Source: Eupeodes corollae (Eukaryota; Arthropoda; Insecta; Diptera; Syrphidae). Taken from it: DNA of 64,000 bases. The position numbers were made by a program, and so were the translations under genes. This document shows, piece by piece, positions 57,037 through 64,000 of the stretch; within the stretch, counting starts at the first letter, position 1; each line of letters begins with the position of its first letter. The DNA lies in the NCBI RefSeq assembly GCF_945859685.1, contig NC_079148.1, positions 52,152,421 to 52,216,420 of the forward strand. The letters are read 5' to 3'. The notes under the pieces are model-generated. The model had not been told where the DNA came from. It made no database searches and saw nothing but the letters and a program-made list of their open reading frames with translations.

Positions 57037-59318
57037 CAAGGGCGGATCCAGACTTTTCATCAGGGGGGGGTCACACACTTAGATAAGTTTTTACTCACCG
57101 CTTAAAAATGTTTTTTAATGTTTTGTAAAGGATGCTAACAAAATTTTATAATTGCTTGGTTATCAAATTATTTAGAACACTGTTGTCCAGCAAGTTATGA
57201 TCTAACTATTTAATTTGGATGACTCATATGAAAGCATTCCAAGATTCGAACAGTTGTCTAAATATGCCATATTTAGGAGCTAAAATACAATAGTATAGAT
57301 GGTTTTTGGTGCATTTCGCGCAGAAATGTAGGAAATTGTTTTGAAACGTTGCTTTTTTCCAAAAACAAAACACACTTTTCTTGTTTTCATTTCTATTAAT
57401 GCGAAGAACGCTGAAAACATTTAAAAATCCAGAAAATGAGAGAGCATCTGATATGTTAAAATGTCGGGCTCTTTTTGAGGTAGTTTTTTTTTTAATTTCA
57501 ATTTCCGGGAGTCTCTTGTTACTATCGTTATCAATCTGCTTACTCGTATTTGGATTTTATAAAGCCGTCAACAAAACTTAGAAATTGTAGAGACAAAAAG
57601 GTTTGGTTCTTGAATTTAAGGAAATAGTTGCATTTAAGTACATAATTTCTCTAAAAAAAACTAAATTAAAACAAGGTAAGTCAGTAAAAAAATAAGTTGG
57701 GAAGAAAAGTTTTGTAGCACTCACAAATTACACGTTTCAAAGCTTTTATATCAATAGATATGAAAAGTTTATTGTGTTTTTCACTTAGCCATTAGTTTCA
57801 CAAAAGTGTCGCTTGATTTTTTGGGGCATTTGTATTATTGAAATTCGTGTTTGAGCATCCAAAGCAAATTGACTTCAAAAGTAGATTTATTTAATTTTTT
57901 AAGATTTTGAAAGAAATAAAATGCTTGACTGGGTCGCAAGAACTTGATAATTAAAAAATATTGTCTGTTTAAAAAATGCCATTTTATTTGTCAAAAAATC
58001 TAGATTAACCTATATTTTTCGAAGATCATTTTAAATTTTGTCTTAAAAATATTTTTGGTATAAGCACTTAATAAAGAGCTTATAAATATATGAACATTTA
58101 AATTTCGTAAAAAAATGTTGTCGCCTTTCTGAGATATCGAGTTTTGTAAACGAAATTAGTATTTTATTAAAAATAAAAATAATACATTTTTGATCATAAA
58201 AATTATAATCAATTTGATCATTGACAAGAGCTTGCACAGAAAAAGAAATCGTTGAAATCGTTCCATTAGTTCTTGAGAAAACTTAAAAACAAAATAAAGA
58301 TTTTTTTGAGGGGTACCCTTCTGGAGCAATACGAAAATATGTTTTTCTTGTAGAAAGAAGCCAAATTAAGAACACAAAATTTTTAGAAAGTTTTAGAAAA
58401 ATCACATATTATTTTTTTATTAATAAAATGATAAAAACTCCTTACACTAATCAGCTGAAAATCTTAATTTCAATCAACACAATTGCTTGGACTGTAGAGG
58501 TCAGGAAAGACAGACAGACGGAAGGAATCGAGGTACCCACTTTTTTCGACTTCTTCGTAATGTCATATTCGATTAAAAACTCTAGTTTGAAATTGTTTAC
58601 TAATGCAAAACTTGCTACATATATAGTTCCTATATGTCGCAGTAAAAATCACTTCAATAATCACTATTTATGTGTGTCAAAAAAATGTAATAATAAAATT
58701 GAAGGCTAGTTTAAGGAATTCAAAGTCAACTTAATATAAAATTGATGATGTCTTATTTAAAGTTTCTTCTTAAGAAACTGAATATTTGCTCTTTTTCTTA
58801 GAAAGCATTTTTATTAAAATAATTTAAAGCATGAGTAACGTTTTTTTAAGTTCTAAATTGAGCGAAAATCAAAATTTGAGTTGTTTTTGACAGTAAACCA
58901 CTTTTGGTTGAATGTCATTAAATTACTAATAAATCTTTAAATCAAATCTTTACTTATACAACTTAACTGTATAACCTATTTGGCTCATATGACCCCCCCT
59001 GAATCGTCAATTGGTCAAAAGTTGATGAATTTGTGCTGTGTTTTTGAAATAAGGCTGAATATCAGATTCATATTATGTTCTTGGTCCAATCTTCAGTCAA
59101 AAGTAGTACTTTTAGCAACAAAGTTTAAGGAAGTAAAATACAAATGTTGCTTTCATATACAAAAAATAAATAATTCAAAATATAATGGGGGTCATATCCA
59201 TTAACGCAATACGATTAGTTTTAAATTGAAGGGAATTCCTATGAAAAAGCAAACAAATTATCTTCCAGGGGGGGGGGGGGTCATGACCCCTATGACCCCC
59301 CCCTTGGATCCGCCATTG
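57037..59318. mobile_element. Non-autonomous hAT-like DNA transposon, 2282 bp
   Basis: Termini are CAAGGGCGGATCCA and, reverse-complemented, CAATGGCGGATCCA (14 bp, one mismatch), with an exact 8-bp target duplication, the hAT hallmark. CA(N)NGGCGGATCCA ends with adjacent G-runs resemble known animal hAT families. Runs of G sit just inside both ends (57063-57070, 8 G; 59268-59280, 13 G). The interior is AT-rich; its longest ORFs (57381-57581, 58428-58709) show no hAT dimerisation or DDE motifs, so transposase must have come from elsewhere. Part of the interior (about 58490-58620) is shared with 22.87-22.97 kb. Confidence 0.9.
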
Positions 59319-59326
59319 TCTGCCGT
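59319..59326. repeat. 8-bp target-site duplication of the hAT-like element, right copy
   Basis: TCTGCCGT, identical to 57029-57036, followed by the continuation of the RTE. Confidence 0.92.
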
Positions 59327-60499
59327 TATGTGAATATTTTATCAACTGTGGACTTTCCTGGTGTAAAACCACACTGATAAGGACCTATCAAGTTGTTGAC
59401 GATGGGCTTTAGACGTTCACATATTACGGCAGAGAAGATATTTTTAGGCGATGTTAAGTAGACTGATTCTTCTTTAGTTGGTGCAGTTAAGAGGGTCTCC
59501 TTTTTTCAGGATCGAACAAACAATACTGAGGTTCCAGTCATCGGGCATGCTTTCTTGAGACCATATCATACAGATAAGTTGGTGCATGCTCCTAACCAAC
59601 TTATCTCCAGCTGCTTTAAGGAGCTCGCATTTTCGAGTTGTCGTCTTTCTCTTATGTGGGGGCGTGTGCGCATATAAGGCCAATGTCGCAGAATTTAGCT
59701 TTGATGCGTATTGTCATGAGGCGCTCATTGATGCACCTATAGCTCAAGACTTCTTGCCTAAATCTGGTTCCAATGACGAAGCCGCACCAAATAAGCGCTG
59801 TTGGTTTTTGTGGTAGCAGTCACAATAATAAAAATCGCAGTTTTTCATCTTCTTTTTGAGCGGCCCATCCCATTGTATTTTCGGGATGGCGGTGCTGTCT
59901 GCTTTATAGCAGTCTAGGGCGTCCCCTAATTCTTCGGCCGCTCGTGGTCTGTTAAGGGACACAACATTCCACGTGCCTATCCGAAGTTCGTTGTTCTTAA
60001 TTCGTTTGAGTAGGTTGTCAACAGTAAATTCGTCCGTATCCGAGGCTTGTTGGTGCTTCGCAACTATGAGGCTTTTACGTGGCCAGGAAGTCACTCCGAC
60101 TACTTAACCCCCAACCAGGAGGGAGAGATCCTAAGTATAACTCCAAGGATGGATAGTCGGATAAAACCTCTCCTTATAGGCTGGGGTCCGAATAAGTCGA
60201 AGAAGCCCTATAAGGTGTTCACTAAACAACCTTACTGGAACTGTAGGCGCCACCGTTTATTTCATCTCGGGAATGCCTCCGCTGCCGTCTGGATAAGGAG
60301 AGGTGCCTTAGTGAAAACACCTCTCCCCACCTCTCTCGTTTGCTTCCCCCTAAAAACCTTCCAATGGTGTTGGAACACAATCTCCAGTTGAGATACTAGG
60401 CACCCGATGTTCATCACGGGAAGTGAGAGTAGGAGTTGATAGACAGAGGTTGGTTTTGAAGAAAACCTGTGGATGTTTGTGTCCTCTTGAATGCACATG

Positions 60500-60985
60500 T
60501 CTACCTTTGAACATCATCATAAGCTGCCGTTAAAATTCTCCATCCTAAAGTCAAGGATGTCAAATAAGAACCAAATATGAAATGCTGAGGGTGCTGAAGT
60601 CAGCAACACAATGGATCAGAAGTGACAGATAAGAGACCGTTTATGAATATAAAAGAGAGACTATGCAAAACTCTGGGGAACTACAGAATTCGGGGAACTG
60701 AAGCAATTGTTTTATAAATCTCTGACTTCAAACCATCCAATACAACTTGTATGGAGCAGTTAGAAAGGTAGTTTTTAATTCAGAGAAGTAGGGATTCATC
60801 AATACAAGTTCTATCAAATTCTTTTGAAGAATCAAGTACAATAGTCTTACTTTCTCCAAAACGATATAAGATTTTATTTCACTTCTCAATAAAAATAAAC
60901 CATCAAATCACCGGTCGACCTTTTGCTACGAGAGCCATACCTCTGGTAGTTAAGAAACTTACGTTTTTGGAGATGGTTCTTGAAT
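60500..60985 (-). mobile_element. Family A CR1-like LINE fragment (copy A4)
   Basis: The plus strand (reverse of coding) parallels 29217-29700 of copy A3: AAGGATGTCAAAT, GCTGAGGGTGCTG, CAAAACTCTGGGGAAC (cf. GGAGCCCTGGGGG), ACCATCCAATACAACTTGTA, GATTCATCAATACAA. It is heavily degraded and has no usable frame. Confidence 0.6.
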
Positions 60986-60989
60986 AAGC

Positions 60990-61365
60990 TATTTCATGTC
61001 TTTGAACAAACGGAAGTTCCTTTTGGTTGATTTAAAAAATAAAAGACAATGTCTATAAACTATACAAATCTATTAAAAAATATAGTTTTCAACATTCGGT
61101 ACAATTTTTTTAATGCAGTCAGTTTTTTCATTAAAATTTAAATTTCCAAAAAATTAGAAAAAAATATCGTTCGGTTCTCGATATATGATGAATAAATGAA
61201 GATGTTGCCTCCAAATTTTTTTATTTTGAGCTGAAATTTGTTGGTAATGGAAGATAATGGTGTTAGAATAATCCAAAAAAAAACTCCAAAAAAGGGTACT
61301 AAAATTTTTAAAAAGTGGTTTTCGACTAAGGAAGTTATCAATCACATCCCAGCCTCTTTTTGAAA
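60990..61365 (+). repeat. Repeat family X, partial copy X4 (3' part)
   Basis: Shares with X1 the ends TTTTCAACATTC, TTTTTTCATTAAAATTTAAA and the terminal GAAGTTATCA...CATCCCAGCCTCTTTT near 61332-61360, the same phrase that ends X1 near 44325-44362. Confidence 0.5.
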
Positions 61366-63148
61366 ATTTTGTTTTATATTCTGATTTAAGTCATATCTTA
61401 ATGGAAAATACTAAAACCAAAAATCAGTCCACAAAATCATATGCTTTAGTAATTCAAAAACACATTGCTGTTTTCTACAACATAGCAAAAGATCAATCAG
61501 AATCAGTTATTATTTTTCTGTCAATATTTTTGATTTTTTTTTCTTCTAAAACTTGTTTTTTATTCAAAACCATACTTTGAACCACCCTGTGCAAACATTT
61601 AAAAATAATTTGTTTATGTCTGTGGACAAATTTCTCAGACACAAAAGGAAATTCATTGAAGATTATTCCAACAAAACACCTCCTGAAACATTGCATATCC
61701 TTGATAAGGGGATTATAATTTCTTCTTATTGTTATAGGTTTCTATACCAGTATAGACCATAGAGCCTTATAGATATACCGTTATATTATAGTTTGGGATT
61801 TTTCTTTTACTTTTCTGGTAATTCAAGCATCCAATTTCAGCATGAGCCGAAACAGTAGATGCAGTTAGCCCAGCAGCCGGTTTCTGTCACATAAAACAAA
61901 ACTTATAAAATCAGCGCTCTTTTTCCTTAACCCTTATGTTTATATTATACCAATTGGCTTCGAATTCAGCTCCGATTCCTTTACTACTTTACTTTACTTA
62001 TAATATAGAGAAGTATTCAGCTTTCGCACTTGTAAGTCGTCGCTCGAGTCGTGTCTTCTTCTACGCTTTTCTTACGGCTGAGGTGCTCGTTGGGCAGGGA
62101 CTGGGGGTACTGGGATAACCATAACCATTGGTGGAAGAGCAAAAGTTGTCTCTTTTATGCTAATTACATGCAACGAGAATATAATTGGATCCCATGTACA
62201 CATTACGAGACATGGCCAAAAGAAAAACCGTCTCCAGTATCAAACCCTGAGACAAGGAAGAATAAGGGAAAGTTATTTCTTCGCTAATTGGACGCTTTTG
62301 TAACAATTTATCATGCGAAAGAAATTCCTAGAGTTGAGAAGGGGGGAGGGTTACCAAAGTAGAAGTCTAGTAGGTATACTATAGTGTATAAAAAATAAAA
62401 GTTGTTCTCTCCAGCTCCTTGACGTTTTTTCGTTCTTCGTCCTTGGGCGACGCGGCTCAGCAACGTGGTGTTCTGCATCTTCTTCGGAGGGCTAACAAAA
62501 GATAAATGATGAGCAGCAAGCCCCGCAGAAGTATTTCGCTTAATGTATCTAGTACCATCACCCAGTGCCAGCATAGAGGCAAAGACAGAGATATGTATAC
62601 TTAGTTATAAGTATAACCTAACCTATATAAGACATGCCACCGCGTTGCTGCCATCCGCTCACCACCGCGATGTCGACAGTTTCCCATTCGAGATGCGGCC
62701 AAGGAAAATGAGTAATTTACTTTCTTATAGTGAAACTTTTGGGGGGAGAACTTAATTCTTTGATAATCGCACCCCTGATCAAAGGGTTTTCTTCAACAAC
62801 GAACGACGGACGAGCGAGGTACTATGTAGAAATTTGTGGCGGGAAATCCCCTTTCTTCGCAACTTCCTTTAACATTATAAGAAAAATAACAAAAAAAATG
62901 GAGAAAACTGTAAAATCTCATTTGCGTTAGAATAACAAGCAATTTTGCGATGAAGATATCCGATTCGATATGCTGGCAGACAGAAGGGATCAAGCCAGAA
63001 TGAAGTATAATCTGCGTTATTAGTTTGTCGCCACTATGGTTGCCAAGTTAGTTAATATTGATGTGATCAAAAAAAGTGACAGTTGACATTGTTTGTGTTG
63101 AATTTTTATATTTTGAATATTATTTCTTGTTAGAAAGAGGTTAGAAAC
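61366..63148. other. Unique-looking non-coding sequence, no gene recognised
   Basis: No domain-bearing ORF. A somewhat GC-richer segment at 62400-62820 includes short ORFs on both strands that I do not recognise. It ends at the poly(T) that marks the jockey-clade LINE tail. Confidence 0.45.
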
Positions 63149-64000
63149 TTTTTTTTTTTTTTTTTTTTATCCGATGGAAATCTTCAAAAGACACTCGGTA
63201 AGAATCGGTACCGAGTAGTGTGGGACTCTTACCGCACTAAAACCACCGGTGAATCAGGACCAATCTATGAAAGATCGACAAATGATTTTTATTTCTTAAT
63301 TTTTAAATCGCATTGGGGGAAGTTTAAGGATATAACACTTTCCCGTAGCTTTTAGCCCATCAGCTCATGAAGCTTGGTTCTTCTTAATCTCCGAACATTG
63401 TCTCGTACATTTAATACGGTCTCCATTTCAGAGTTAGTATGACTTTGCAGTCGCTGATTGTGTGATACAGCGTGTTTCTTAACCACTTCTGTAACCATTT
63501 CAATTTGAAGGTCACGATGTAGATCGCTATTTCTTATATACCAAGGGGCATTTATTATTCCACGAAGGACCTTGCTTTGGAATTTTTGGATGGGTTCAGC
63601 ATTTGTTTTCTTTGTACAGCCCCATAGTTGGATGCCATATGTCCAAACGGGTTTCAATACTTGCTTATATAACATTAGTTTGTTCTGGATAGATGGGTCA
63701 GAGTTCTCTCCTATTAACCAGTACATTTTTCTGTACTTCAAGTTTAGTTCTTCTCTTTTCTTTTTGATGTGTTCTTTCCATTTAAGCTTTGCATCCAAAT
63801 TCATTCCAAGGTATTTGGCGGTATTGGAGTAAGGTACTTCTGTACTGTTTATAAAAATTGGAACATTGTTTATGTTTTTGTTTGTAAAGTTTATATGCGT
63901 CGATTTTGTTTCGTTTAATTTGATACGCCATTTGTGCGTCCAATCACTAACTTTATCGACTGCATTTTACAATTTTATCTGGCACCAATATTGCAGTATC
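63149..64000 (-). mobile_element. 3' part of a jockey-clade LINE, running off the window
   Basis: The minus strand from the window edge reads the RT thumb and C-terminus: KVSDWTHKWRIKLNETKSTH, then the open block 63804-63352 (KLKWKEHIKKKREELNLKYR; MYWLIGENSDPSIQNKLMLY; QVLKPVWTYGIQLWGC; APWYIRNSDLHRDLQI). After the stop at 63352 a 3' UTR of about 180 nt ends in 20 T on the plus strand (63149-63168), the poly(A) tail of a minus-strand LINE. WTYGIQLWG and the poly(A) tail are typical of jockey elements such as jockey, F and Doc. An in-frame stop lies near 63967. The RT core and upstream ORFs are outside the window. Confidence 0.85.

Larger units (their letters stand above)
56180..60483 (-). mobile_element. 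RTE-like LINE (copy R3) with internal deletion, split by a hAT-like element
   Basis: The 3' end is the reverse complement of the TAAG tail at 56180. The 3' half (56185-57036) encodes LLAYADDIDIIGR (intact YADD), VNEGKTNYMLSS, ADESTLGRIERKVLRVI. After the hAT-like insertion the RT continues at 59327 (LICMIWSQESMPDDWNLSIV; KKGDPLNCTN). Near 59632 the sequence jumps directly from RT into the endonuclease, a deletion of about 1.1 kb relative to copy R2. Then the endonuclease start and leader follow to about 60483. Confidence 0.85.

Overview
This is eukaryotic, AT-rich and extremely transposon-dense DNA, best read as a heterochromatin-like or intronic/intergenic stretch of a fly (Diptera). The reasons are the mix of element families (LOA-like, CR1/jockey-like, jockey and RTE-like LINEs, two DD41D mariners of the rosa type, a Tc3-like Tc1 element), the fly-like sequence of a dead PIF1 helicase copy, and the abundance of ATGTATGT/ACATAC-type simple repeats. 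I saw no intact host protein gene, no rRNA gene, no conventional tRNA gene and no CRISPR or prokaryotic gene organisation. The species cannot be named from the sequence alone.

Layout. 0-1 kb: tRNA-derived SINE material and a degenerate minisatellite. 1.0-2.7 kb: a nearly full-length but broken PIF1 DNA helicase copy (minus strand). 3.79-8.40 kb: a structurally complete DIRS-type tyrosine-recombinase retrotransposon (minus strand) with unequal inverted terminal repeats, a 99-bp internal complementary region that matches both termini perfectly, and gag, RT/RNase H/methyltransferase-like and tyrosine recombinase ORFs that each carry breaks. 8.4-12.9 kb: a CR1-like LINE joined to an RNase H-bearing LOA-like LINE. 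14.8-22.6 kb: a LOA-like LINE split by a 5'-truncated RTE with a perfect 12-bp target-site duplication, then a second RTE-like LINE and another LOA fragment. 24.6-26.3 kb: a Tc3-like transposon with long double-site terminal repeats. 26.6-32.7 kb: an unassigned LINE split by a rosa-type mariner, then a second copy of the CR1/LOA composite seen at 8.4-12.7 kb. 34.2-37.4 kb: an RTE copy sitting between two blocks of minisatellite. 40.0-40.7 kb: a higher-order satellite. 43.4-50.7 kb: inverted copies of an AT-rich noncoding repeat (family X) around LINE, PIF/Harbinger and mariner debris, followed by a DD41D mariner. 53.2-60.5 kb: a divergent LOA LINE, a third X copy, and an RTE split by a 2.28-kb non-autonomous hAT-like element with an 8-bp target-site duplication. 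63.1 kb to the end: the 3' part of a jockey-clade LINE with a poly(A) tail.

How the parts work together. Few parts do: this is a layered record of insertions rather than a pathway. Relative order can be read from nesting (RTE into LOA, LOA into CR1-like LINE, mariner into LINE C, hAT-like element into RTE). The elements closest to intact are the rosa-type mariner at 27.1-28.4 kb (one nonsense codon), the Tc3-like element (four nonsense codons, no frameshift) and the RTE at 15.1-18.1 kb. The DIRS element is the most unusual structure: its termini and circle-junction template are perfect while its coding regions are broken.
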